A DNA stretch of 64,000 bases from Lineus longissimus (taxonomy: Eukaryota; Nemertea; Pilidiophora; Heteronemertea; Lineidae). Below, piece after piece: positions 1-8,419 of this stretch (its first letter is position 1; every line of letters starts with the position of its first letter). The notes beneath the pieces are model-generated. The model was given only the letters and a program-made list of their open reading frames with translations. It ran no database searches and was not told the DNA's origin. The stretch covers positions 1,302,001 through 1,366,000 of the forward strand of contig NC_088319.1 in NCBI RefSeq assembly GCF_910592395.1, in the 5' to 3' direction. The translations under genes and the position numbers were made by a program.

Positions 1-1110
1 TGGCGCGTCGTTAGTATGCATTGAGTGTGGCGCGTTTTAAACCAATTTGAATGCGTATTCGGGCCAGTGTGACGCGACCGTTCTGAAACTGGATTAACCA
101 ATTCGTATTCCGGAGAGCGCTCTACGGAATTCGGTTTCAATCGCATCCAGTGTGAACACACCATAAGTCCAGACAAACCAACTACGAGGTGCTTCAACCC
201 TGATATAATTGTGGGAATCTCCCCAAATAAGTGGTTGGTCCATCAGCTAAATCCTATCTTGACCTGTCTCAGATTATTATAGCGCCCTTGTTAAACTCTT
301 GTCACAGGCACTTGAAAATAAGTGATGAAACGACCGCCGCTAATTCACACCCATATCAATGACGCAAACACAATGGTGTTGTCATTGATTTGTGGGATAA
401 TGATCACTAATTTTGGGTGGCGCAGAACCCCCCCTTTCCCCCAACATATACTGTTTTCCCCAAACAGTTAACCCCTTCCTCCTGTTGCGAGTTCCTGTTT
501 AAAGTTGGGTGAAAAGTAGAACAAATTCTCAACCCATGCCTTCCGATTTAGGCCCATTTAAACTTAATGATTATCAAATCATAGACTCTTCTTACATAAT
601 CAACGCAAAAATAAGTAAGATCACAAAATATTAGGCCTAGTCACATCACGCATTAAGACCCTGAGAACTGATAAAACTCTAGGTAAGCTTGTGTGAAGGT
701 CCTTTAATAATTATGACAAATAATGATGTAATTCTTGTGTCCTATCTGGTTAATCTAAGGTTAATTATGTGTGATATTGTCAAAGACTGATCATATCAGT
801 TAAGGAGGGGAAAACAATGTTAATGAGACATGAATTGGTCACCTGCGGGCAGAACTGAATTACTGGTTCAATATCAATGGCCTAACAGCATGGGCATATG
901 CTACATAAAGGACAAGACAATGATTTGTCTGTTTCTTCGTTGTGTTCACCAATTTTGGAAGCATTGTATAAACTGAATTATAAATTAGACCCCATCTTTC
1001 CACAGCAAGTCCAATCCCCACCTCGTTAAAAGGAACTCCTCGTTAAAAGAGACTTGGAGTCTTGATTGTCAAGACCTATGACCTAACTCATCCTTTTCAT
1101 TTGAAAACGT
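1..1110. other. Non-coding, no gene seen
   Basis: No convincing coding exon or RNA gene is visible. Both strands carry many stops and only short open frames. The first 180 bases have the look of a degenerate repeat (recurring CAGTGTG and GGCGCG words), but its other end lies outside the window. The rest is AT-rich unique-looking sequence. Confidence 0.5.
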
Positions 1111-1118
1111 TAAATTAA

Positions 1119-1319
1119 AGGGAGTCTAGAGGCAGGAGCCTGGTAGGTCAGATGAAGTTACACAAAGTTGCCAATAGGGGCTCCTCCATCTGCCAAGCAA
1201 TTTACACTTGTATGAGGAATATATCACATGCTCATTATAACAGACCCAGTCCTCTAACTGCATTATTAGTGGCCTTAAAGCACAAATTTGACCCCTCTAT
1301 CTCTCCCTACAGTCTCCCT
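1119..1319. mobile_element. MITE with TTAA target-site duplication
   Basis: The element begins AGGGAGTCTAGAGGCAGGAG and ends CTACAGTCTCCCT, so its tips are inverted copies. It is flanked by TTAA on both sides (1115-1118 and 1320-1323). A second copy with the same internal words (GAAGTTACACAAAGTTGCCA, TATGAGGAATATAT, GACCCAGTCCTCTAACTG) lies at 52829-53041, also between TTAA repeats, and a decayed one lies near 58990-59125. TTAA duplications are typical of piggyBac-type transposons. Assignment to that superfamily is inference because no transposase is present. Confidence 0.8.
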
Positions 1320-1488
1320 TTAAGGGCCAACATCTGTATGAATTAGTCAGCAAACACATTGTGAAGGTTTAACCAAGTTGAAGTGACAGTGCTTGATTTA
1401 ATAGGATGGGGACATAGGGCAAGAGGTTCCTAAAGGGAGAATCTGGGCAGGAGCCAGATGGCCAAATTGGTGGTCTTCAGGTAAATTA

Positions 1489-1664
1489 CAGTAGAACCTC
1501 TCTATTAAGGACACCCTCAGGGCTGACAAGTGCTGTCCTTAATATAGGTGTCCTGATTAGAGAGGTCAAATTGAATGTAAATAACCAATTTGGGACCAAA
1601 ACTAGTGTCTTTAATAGAGAGGTTGTCCTTAATAAAGAGGCGTCCGCTAACAGAGGTTCTACTG
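1489..1664. mobile_element. Pogo/Tc1-like MITE (CAGTAGAACCTC family)
   Basis: It starts CAGTAGAACCTCTCTATTAA, ends GAGGTTCTACTG, and is bordered by TA on both sides (1487-1488, 1665-1666). The TA duplication and CAGT tip are hallmarks of pogo/Tigger-type Tc1/mariner elements. The interior is built from repeated words such as TTAAGGACACC and its complement, so the whole element can fold. Other copies are at 1772-1933, 16929-17106 and 32188-32411. No coding capacity is present. Confidence 0.8.
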
Positions 1665-1771
1665 TATATGCACAGTTCAGGGACTTAGCTGTGTTAGATT
1701 CAGGGACTTAGCTGCGTTAGATTCAGTGATTACAATATATTCTTCAGACAAGATTGAATAGATTTGGTGTA

Positions 1772-1933
1772 CAGTAAAACCTCTTTATTAAGGACACCTC
1801 AGGACTGACAAATGATTTCCTTAATTGAGAGGTGTCCTGATTACAGAGGTCAGCAATTTGTGGCAAAAGTTAGTGTCCTTAATATAGAGGGTGTCCTTAA
1901 TAGAGAGGTGTCTGCCAAGGGAGGTTCCAACTG
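1772..1933. mobile_element. Pogo/Tc1-like MITE, second copy
   Basis: It begins CAGTAAAACCTCTTTATTAA and ends GAGGTTCCAACTG, bounded by TA at 1770-1771 and 1934-1935. It is about 14 bp shorter than the copy at 1489-1664 and more diverged, and lies in the same orientation only 105 bp away. It is non-coding; short open frames across it are chance. Confidence 0.78.
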
Positions 1934-2009
1934 TACTTGGATATAGGAGAGCGCCCTATTGTCAACTTCATCTTTACCTGGCTCCTTTCTATAGTCTCCC
2001 TTTAATAGA

Positions 2010-3588
2010 GGTTATTTTTAGGTCCTCTTTGCAAAGGCCTTTCTCAGTGAAGTTACAACTTCTGAACTCTATATCTATTCTTGCCAAGGATAATAGCCAA
2101 TAATATGAATGATTTTGGGGTGACCACGAATGTGACCCCATAGCATTAAACTTGTGCATGACATCAAATGGGCCTACTTATTCAAGTCACCAACTTCAAA
2201 TCATAGTCATATGAAGGGCAATGACCATCTCTCTCATAAAAAAAAAGTTAAATGTATACTTCTCTATTCATAACTGTTGTCAGATATATCATATATCTTT
2301 AAAATTATGGCTTACTGGTCATCTGTGAAACGGAGTCACGATTGCGCAGTTCAACTCCCAGATTATTCAAAGAGTGCGCGCGCACTATGCAAAGACATGC
2401 AACTTTAAAACAATGGTACATTGCTATCAACCCGTGAAAAGATGAGAGCTGACATCACAAAAACTTGACACGAAATAAAGTAACCAGATTAAAGGATTCA
2501 AGAAATTCCGCGCACGCGAAATTGACATCAAGCGATTAATGTATTTCCTTGGCCTCTGAAGTCGGGCTCAGTGGAGATCCCGCGCCTTCTTTTGATAAAT
2601 GATTCTGCGGCTGTATAAAAAATCATTTGAACATTTTCTTTACAACACAGAACGGTCAACATAACTCACCTTAGATCTGCGAGGTTTTGATGATATCGTG
2701 CCAAGAAGGCAAAGAAAAATTAGCAACTGTCCTTTCGAAATGACAGCCATTTCGGCGAACTAAAGTTAGTTCCCCGAGAACTCCGCAAAGATATCCTCCC
2801 AGACACGCATGCAGTCCCGTCTCAAATCCTAAGGAATTATTCCCGGTTTATATGAGAAGGCCACGCTTGTTCGAAAGAAACCGATCACTGTCTTGCGAAA
2901 CTTTGTAAATCTCTACAACTTTCGCCGACGACCCTCTCTCTAATGAAACTGACCCCAGTTTAGGCAGGAGAATGTGCTATGGCTGTCCCGCTCCGCAGAT
3001 CCACCCCCGCTTTCTTAAATGCGCTCGGTATTTCCGTTCGGAAATGCGTAAGAATATCAAGCACGGACCAGTCAACATTGGTTTCAATAAGAAGGTAGAT
3101 TCGGTTCAAATCGGCTCTTAGTTTATATTCCTTTGTTTGCATTCAGTAGCGTCTATGTGTGTCGTCTGGTGTTTTCTTACAGAGGGAGGGCAAGTTATCA
3201 ATGGAACGGTCAATTTATCAGCTGGCCTACTTCTGATAGGCGGACAAAGGCTCAAGATTGAATGCTTACATGGGGTTGTGTGTGATACCTCGGTCCAGGA
3301 ACGAAAATCCGGGTGATATCATAATAAAGTCCGACGTTGATCCGTGAAGAACGTTTAGATACACAAAGGCCCTAGGAACAAAATAACGTTTTACAGTCCT
3401 CCGCGCGCACAATCTTTAAAAAATTGCATCTCTGGTCAAAAGCAGTATAGGCCCCGCCGTCCGTAGGCCTAAAAGCAGGGTAGTATATATAAGCTGGTAC
3501 TAGGCCCCTTTCTCCCAAGATGTAATGGCCCCCTATAATCAAGAGGTTTAGGGAAAGTCTTGGTGAAAATCGCTCGTTTGCCGTCTTC
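2010..3588. other. Non-coding, no gene seen
   Basis: No exon with recognisable protein content and no RNA gene is seen. The stretch around 2330-2950 is somewhat richer in CpG and could hold a promoter or untranslated exon, but nothing in the sequence fixes a transcript. Confidence 0.4.
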
Positions 3589-3736
3589 GCGCACATCTCA
3601 CGAATATGAATTACGAATTACGAACTTATAACTAGAAAAGTGGTCGCCTTCCTTTGCAGTCAGTTGTATCTGGTGTTATGTATTAAGTAATGCTTTCGTC
3701 CAGTTCCGGTCTTATTGAAAAACGGACGCTGCGACG
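3589..3736 (-). mobile_element. Left part of a MITE split by a later insertion
   Basis: Read on the minus strand this segment matches the 63362-63511 half of the intact element at 63140-63511, including the tip with CTCACGAATA and GAATTACGAA words and the shared block TCAATAAGACCGGAACTGGA. The match stops at about 3736, where the foldback element 3737-5892 begins, and resumes at 5893. The outer tip here is slightly altered (GCGCACATCTCACG instead of a CCGCAAATC-type end). Confidence 0.7.
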
Positions 3737-4094
3737 ATAGTTGCTTCTTCACGAGGACGGTTTTAGCCCTCCTCACCTCGAGCCACTTGAAGCCGGATCA
3801 CCTGTAACTGGCTTTGCGCTGTCTACACGGAGACGGATCAAATCGCCGGCCCCAGATCAGTTCAGGCTACTTAAATCACTAACCCGTCGCATGGTGGCGC
3901 GTGTTTTCATGAAACCACTCGATTTTAGTACCGTGCGCAAAGTGACTCGAGGCCAGATCGGTTCCACACGAGAGATTAAGCGTCTTGAAGTGGCTCCAAT
4001 GTGGCAAGCCAAAGCGGAATTTATTCAAGACTTTAGAATAACCATTCAAGAAGTTAAATATAAGTTCAAGAAGGAAATATATGTTCAAGACTAA

Positions 4095-4240
4095 AATATG
4101 TTCAACCTTGAATCAAATGTTTTCAACCTTAAATAAAATATGTTCAACCTTGAATAAAATATGTTCAACCTTGAATAAAATATGTCCAACCTTGAACAAA
4201 ATATATTCAACCTTGAACAAAATATATTCAAGACTCACGT
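4095..4240. repeat. 21-bp tandem repeat, left arm
   Basis: About six copies of a unit like ATATGTTCAACCTTGAATAAA. It is mirrored in the right arm of the same foldback element (5490-5635), so the array is part of the transposon and was not acquired independently. The copies vary mainly at AATAAA/AACAAA and TGTTC/TATTC. Confidence 0.85.
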
Positions 4241-4427
4241 GACCATATTCAAGACTCACGTGACCATATTCAAGACGCACGTGACCACAGAATTGATGAC
4301 GTAGAGCGTAGAATCTGTGGTACTTCTGATGCGTTCTGTTTCACGACATGATTGATTGCCTGTATAGCCTAAACACTCAAACATGTCAAAAGACAACGAG
4401 AATCCGATACAGTGGTGTTGGCCTTAA

Positions 4428-5159
4428 AGCCCGGTCTACACTAGCCAACATGAACCAACAAATGTTGGCCAACATCGTGTTGGGCCTTGTTGCAGAGGCA
4501 TGTTTGCTATTGTTTGCCAGTGTGGACGGGTCAAAAAACAAGTGAAAACATCAGCCAACTTGTTGGCCAATGTTGGCCAATGTTAGGCCATGCTACTTCT
4601 GAACAACATGTTGGTTGGTGTTGGGGAATCAGCAGCCAATCAGGGAACAGATTTGGATCATGTGATGGAGCTACAGGGACAAAATGGCAGCCTCAATGAA
4701 AGATAGAGAATGGTAATTTCAAGAAGTTGAACATTTAATTTCGGAATACGAAAAGCTTCATCCATCCGCAGGAAATTCTTGAGGCTTTTGAAGTCTGAGG
4801 CCCTTAACTCTTGAAGGAGGCAGTGATAGGCCCCATGCATGCTTTTTCCACAAGTATGGCTTTTGTCAGTTGCGGCGGCGACGGGGTTAATCACAACTGA
4901 AAGAATTGCTGCTGAAGCACCTAGGCATGCTTTCTTCCTGTGGTTCTCCATTGTTTTAATGAAAAATGGAGAGAAATGACTGATTTTCCCTCCAAATTGC
5001 CCTCAAATTCATGCCAAACACGGCCAAACTTAGTCAAACTTGTTTGGCAATGTTTGCCTGTGTTTGATAGTGTGGACGGGTCCCCAAACATTCGCCAACA
5101 TGATGTTGGCTCATGTTGGCCAACAATTGTTGGCGAATGTTTGCTAGTGTAGACCAGGC
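4428..5159. mobile_element. Nested inverted-repeat element with TTAA duplication
   Basis: Left tip AGCCCGGTCTACACTAGC and right tip GCTAGTGTAGACCAGGC are inverted copies. They are flanked by TTAA at 4424-4427 and 5160-5163. The subterminal parts are packed with TTGGCCAACATG-type words in both orientations. The element sits in the loop of the larger foldback element and is therefore the younger insertion. No protein is encoded; open frames across it mirror one another between the two arms. Confidence 0.78.
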
Positions 5160-5489
5160 TTAAGAATGAAAGGTGAGAGGCATTGCGCATTTTGAACCTA
5201 TAATTTGCCTGATATGTCTGTGAAACATGTATCGACTCTGACATTCACTCGGCATCCATGTCATGATGTGTAGGATTACAGTACATGTCAGGTGTAGGCG
5301 GCTAGGTACGTGTACAACCATGTGTCAAAACCTCGTGCGAACAATTCGAGCTCCGAAACGCAACACAAGTACCATGGGTTCGGGAAAGTCTGGACGCGGG
5401 TTCGGGAATGTCCGTAAAGCATCAAAACATGAGCAACTACGTCATCAATTTTGTGGTCACGTGCGTCTTGAATATGGTCACGTGAGTCT

Positions 5490-5635
5490 TGAATATATTT
5501 TGTTCAAGGTTGAATATATTTTGTTCAAGGTTGGACATATTTTATTCAAGGTTGAACATATTTTATTCAAGGTTGAACATATTTTATTCAAGGTTGAAAA
5601 CGTTTGATTCAAGGTTGAACATATTTTAGTCTTGA
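5490..5635. repeat. 21-bp tandem repeat, right arm
   Basis: These are inverted counterparts of the repeats at 4095-4240, with units like TTTATTCAAGGTTGAACATA. Single-unit differences are mirrored between the two arms, which points to duplication or conversion of the arm as a whole. Confidence 0.85.
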
Positions 5636-5892
5636 ACATATATTTCCTTCTTGAACTTATATTTAACTTCTTGAATGGTAATTCAAAAGTCTTGAATAAA
5701 TTCCGCTTTGGCTTGCCATACTCCAACCTGCCTCAAGTGACTCGAGACTGCAGTGCTAACGCGCCTCGATCGGGTTAGGTCACTTGGAGACGGTTGGAGA
5801 TGGTTCTGATTTCATTCTACACGGTAAAAATTATCCTGACCCGCCTCGAGCTGGCTCGAAGCCGGTTCCAACTGTCCTCGTGTAGAAAGGCC

Positions 5893-6032
5893 TAATATAG
5901 ACTAATTCGTAACGACTCCGCCTTTTCGATCACGTATTCAAAACTCGGTGCGTCACAGAGTTGAAAGAACTTTGGATCCCGAGTGACCCTTCTGAGGGCA
6001 ACGGACGTTGATGATATGATAGCAATTCGTGA
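5893..6032 (-). mobile_element. Right part of the split MITE
   Basis: On the minus strand this corresponds to roughly 63155-63361 of the intact relative, sharing CGAGTCGTTACGAATTAG, GGGATCCAAAGT and ACGAATTGCTAT. It has lost about 60 internal bases relative to that copy. The terminal inverted repeat is missing: the match ends where the tRNA-Glu-like sequence begins at about 6023-6032. Confidence 0.65.
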
Positions 6033-6095
6033 TTCAACGGTTAGAATGCTGGACTTTCGATCTGGTGGACACGGGTTCGACTCCCCGTGAATCCA
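6023..6095 (+). pseudogene. tRNA-Glu-like sequence (anticodon TTC), probably not functional
   Basis: A D-arm (stem ATTC/GAAT around AACGGTTA), an anticodon arm with loop CTTTCGA giving anticodon TTC, and a perfect T-arm (ACGGG, loop TTCGACT, CCCGT) can be drawn. The internal promoter B box GGTTCGACTCC is intact. The acceptor stem does not pair (5' CAATTCG against 3' GAATCCA), so a mature tRNA is unlikely. It may be the head of a tRNA-derived SINE. It lies about 65 bp upstream of the tRNA-Pro-like array. Confidence 0.6.
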
Positions 6096-6218
6096 CTTCA
6101 TTTTTCTCTCATCATTTTCTTGTTAATTATTCATTCACGTGCGCTAACATATCCGGCCACTCGTCTGTGCTGCCACATGTTGTATTAATGCACTAGTAAC
6201 AACGGGTGTTGGTAGAAC

Positions 6219-6290
6219 GGCTCGTTGGTCGAGTGGTACGATTTTCGCTCAGGCTGCGAGAGCTCCCGGGATCGACTCCGGTGCAATACT
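6219..6290 (+). pseudogene. tRNA-Pro-like (AGG), unit 1
   Basis: The body can be folded with D stem GTCG/CGAT and anticodon stem TTCGC/GCGAG. The loop TCAGGCT gives anticodon AGG but has C instead of the universal U at position 33. The T loop starts ATC rather than TTC, weakening the B box. The acceptor stem (GGCTCGT against GCAATAC) does not pair. A T-run follows directly. It is unlikely to give a working tRNA. Confidence 0.7.
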
Positions 6291-6368
6291 TTTTTTGATA
6301 AGCTGGCAAAACGTCTGTGCTGCCACATGTTGTATTAATGCACTAGTAACAACGGGTGTTGGTAGAAC

Positions 6369-6440
6369 GGCTCGTTGGTCGAGTGGTACGATTTTCGCTC
6401 AGGCTGTGAGAGCTCCCGGGATCGACTCCGGTGCAATACT
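6369..6440 (+). pseudogene. tRNA-Pro-like (AGG), unit 2
   Basis: It carries the same C33 and ATC T-loop defects as unit 1, plus GTGAG in the 3' anticodon stem in place of GCGAG, which costs a pair. The A box TGGTCGAGTGG is intact and the T-run follows. Confidence 0.68.
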
Positions 6441-6518
6441 TTTTTTGATAAGCTGGCAAAACGTCTGTGCTGCCACATGTTGTATTAATGCACTAGTAAC
6501 AACGGGTGTTGGTAGAAC

Positions 6519-6590
6519 GGCTCGTTGGTCGAGTGGTACGATTTTCGCTTAGGCTGCGAGAGCTCCCGGGTTCGACTCCGGTGCAATACT
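6519..6590 (+). pseudogene. tRNA-Pro-like (AGG), unit 3 with intact A and B boxes
   Basis: The anticodon loop is TTAGGCT with the normal U33, and the B box GGTTCGACTCC is intact, so the pol III promoter looks usable. The T stem has one mismatch (CCGGG/CCGGT) and the acceptor stem is unpaired, so the product would not be an ordinary tRNA. Confidence 0.7.
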
Positions 6591-6668
6591 TTTTTTGATA
6601 AGCTGGCAAAACGTCTGTGCTGCCACATGTTGTATTAATGCACTAGTAACAACGGGCGCTGGTAGAAC

Positions 6669-6740
6669 GGCTCGTTGGTCGAGTGGTACGATTTTCGCTT
6701 AGGCTGCGAGAGCTCCCGGGTTCGACTCCCGTGCAATACC
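6669..6740 (+). pseudogene. tRNA-Pro-like (AGG), unit 4 with the best T-arm
   Basis: The anticodon loop is normal, the A and B boxes are intact, and the T stem (CCGGG/CCCGT) lacks only its outermost pair. The acceptor 3' half is GCAATAC, not the ACGAGCC needed to pair with GGCTCGT. A terminator-like T7 follows. Of the four it is the closest to a canonical tRNA-Pro(AGG). Confidence 0.7.
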
Positions 6741-7009
6741 TTTTTTTGATAAGCTGGCAAAACGTCTGTGCTGCCACATGTTGTATAATTTGTTTACACT
6801 GCGGGGGATTCGGGGAGGTGATGTCGCTTGTTCCCTGTTCTCCCCGGATGTAATCAATCTTCTGATGAAGGATACTCTTTTTCCACGTTTTTATTTCCAA
6901 TGTTATCGCCACGATCTTGCAATTAATACCTCGATCATTTATCAGCGAGCGATTTACAAAAACTGTTTTAATTCATATCGAGCAATTATTTGAAGGCACA
7001 TGTCTTGTA

Positions 7010-7165
7010 TGTCTCCCTGTTGAGACCATGTCACATCCAATCTGATGGCAGTAGTTGTCACAATGTCCATGGCCTGAATACTGGTCGCCAAAACGATTGA
7101 CTCCCCTCCAGTTGAGACCGTGTCACAACAAATCTGATGACAGTCGCTGCTACAACGGGCCAGAT
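7010..7165 (+). repeat. 92-bp direct duplication
   Basis: The segment GTTGAGACCATGTCACATCC at 7019 recurs as GTTGAGACCGTGTCACAACA at 7111, each followed by AATCTGATG(G/A)CAGT and a similar TAC/TCAC tail. Two decayed copies are present; no coding meaning is apparent. Confidence 0.7.
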
Positions 7166-7339
7166 CAAAACTCCCCATTTTTATGAGCGTTTCATGATAG
7201 TTTTCCTATAATATCTGCACACATGTAGCATCAATCTATATAATTAATAATATACATAAAGCGTTTCGTTTCATTACCATGAGTGTATGGCAGAATTATG
7301 GATTCGCACCACTTAAAAGAGCAGGAGCCACCTAATGAA

Positions 7340-8040
7340 GACAGAACGAGCCGATGGATGCACTTTGCAACAAGAGAGTGTTGGATGTGAACACTCCCCT
7401 CACAGTGGCTCTCGTGGTGCTACTTGAATATCCAACTACAGTGGTTCTCATAGTGCTGGATACTTTGGGGAAAGAGATAGTTTTGAGTCACAACTTCCAC
7501 CGGCTCGGGAGTGTAGCAGACGTGTCGGGCTGTTCGTCATGTGGAATCAATAAGTAATCATTTTAATTGTACTCTCCAACTGCCGTGGTTCTAATAAAAT
7601 GCTGAGGAGCAGAGCATTGTGAGTCTCCTCACCCACTGGCTCAGGAGTGTAGCTGATCGGATGTGCCTTTTGACATCTGCGGTGCTCACAGCGGTATACT
7701 ATTATCAACAAAGCATTATGTGTGACTGCAGTCACTGGATCGGGAGTGTAGATGATGGGCGCGATTTTCAACAACTGGAATAAAAACTATATCGTACTGG
7801 ATCCTCCAATTGCACTCATTCTCGTATCGTGAGCTGACCTTTTCTCTGACTGTAACCACTGGCTCGGCAGTGAAGCTGAGGCTTATAATCGGGTGATTTG
7901 CTGATGAGAGGCATACCGGAGGTTTATCTCGGCATTAGGTATTATAAAAACCTACCCCTAATAGGAGACCGCAGTGGAGGTTTATGTGTGGCCACATAAC
8001 CACTGGCGCAGGAGTGTAGTTGGTGCAAATTTATGCTCGG
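7340..8040 (+). repeat. Decayed tandem repeat around a GGCTCGGGAGTGTAGCTGAT motif
   Basis: A motif of the form CACTGGCTCGGGAGTGTAGC occurs five times at about 7498, 7632, 7731, 7857 and 8000 with spacing of 100-143 bp. It is usually preceded by GTGACT/GTGAGTC and, further upstream, by TGTGGTTCTCATAGTGCT-like words. This is an old local array whose units have diverged in length. No open frame spans it. Confidence 0.6.
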
Positions 8041-8197
8041 AGGATTAAGAGTGATAGTTATGCGCGCGAAAAAGTAAAATCTTGGATAACAAACTTTGAC
8101 GTAAAGGATGGCAAGAAACGAGGCAAGCTACTCCCCGCTCAGCAGAGTCGACAGACACGTCGTTCCTCACGAATGTGAGTAAATTTATGACTACACT

Positions 8198-8416
8198 CTT
8201 TTAGAAATAACGGTTTTTGCGCTCCTGAAAAACCTTAAAATGTTTTTTGGCATACACAAATATGCATCCGTAGACGTTTTCTTGAAAAACGAAGGACCCC
8301 AAATGGTTTTTGAGATCGTGAAAAACCTCAAAGTGACTTATCACTTTGTTAATTAACCTCAACCCAGTGCACATAGTATTGGCTGGAAATCTCAAAAGGC
8401 CTTTATTTCTAAGAGT
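8198..8416. mobile_element. Possible MITE with CTCTTAGAAATAA tips
   Basis: Left edge CTCTTTTAGAAATAACGG and right edge GGCCTTTATTTCTAAGAG are imperfect inverted copies about 220 bp apart. The interior repeats GAAAAACCT-type words. No second copy was seen in the window and no clear target duplication. Confidence 0.4.
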
Positions 8417-8419
8417 TTT

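Larger units (their letters stand above)
1425..2006. mobile_element. Probable composite TTAA-type MITE with two pogo-like MITEs inside
   Basis: The left edge (AAGGGAGAATCTGGGCAGGAG) and right edge (GGCTCCTTTCTATAGTCTCC followed by CTTTAA) are inverted versions of the tip of the 1119-1319 element. The space between them holds the two CAGT-tipped MITEs at 1489-1664 and 1772-1933 plus a short direct repeat (TTAGATTCAGGGACTTAGCTG). The simplest reading is an old TTAA-type element that later received two insertions. The left TTAA is degraded, so the outer boundaries are approximate. Confidence 0.5.
3737..5892. mobile_element. 2.2-kb foldback element with long inverted arms
   Basis: The ends are inverted copies: TTCTTCACGAGGACGG near 3743 and, on the other strand, TTTCTACACGAGGACAGTT near 5885. 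The similarity continues into long arms, about 3975-4303 against 5436-5720, including both 21-bp tandem arrays and a CACGTGACC-rich border. The centre holds a second, TTAA-flanked inverted-repeat element (4428-5159). No transposase frame survives. The related sequence at 63140-63511 lacks this insertion and resembles the empty site; the insertion point is in a GCGACAATTTAGAC-like sequence. Exact ends are uncertain by a few bases, with ATA or TATA as the likeliest target duplication. Confidence 0.75.
6162..6786 (+). repeat. 150-bp tandem array of tRNA-like units (4.2 copies)
   Basis: Units start at 6162, 6312, 6462 and 6612, each 150 bp (the last is 151), followed by a 24-bp partial unit. Each unit consists of a 57-bp leader starting CGTCTGTGCTGCCACATG, a tRNA-Pro-like body, a run of seven T, and a short GATAAGCTGGCAAAA linker. 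The copies are nearly identical, so the expansion is recent or is kept homogeneous. Confidence 0.92.

Noticed and set aside
3741-5726. Open frames in the foldback element (for example 3741-4094, 5263-5607, 5478-5726)
   Set aside because: They translate the inverted arms and the 21-bp repeats (FKVEYILFKVGHILFKV-type peptide periodicity) and have no independent support.
6219-6740. Four functional tRNA-Pro(AGG) genes
   Set aside because: Acceptor stems do not pair and units 1-2 have an altered position 33 and T loop, so these are annotated as tRNA-like sequences only.
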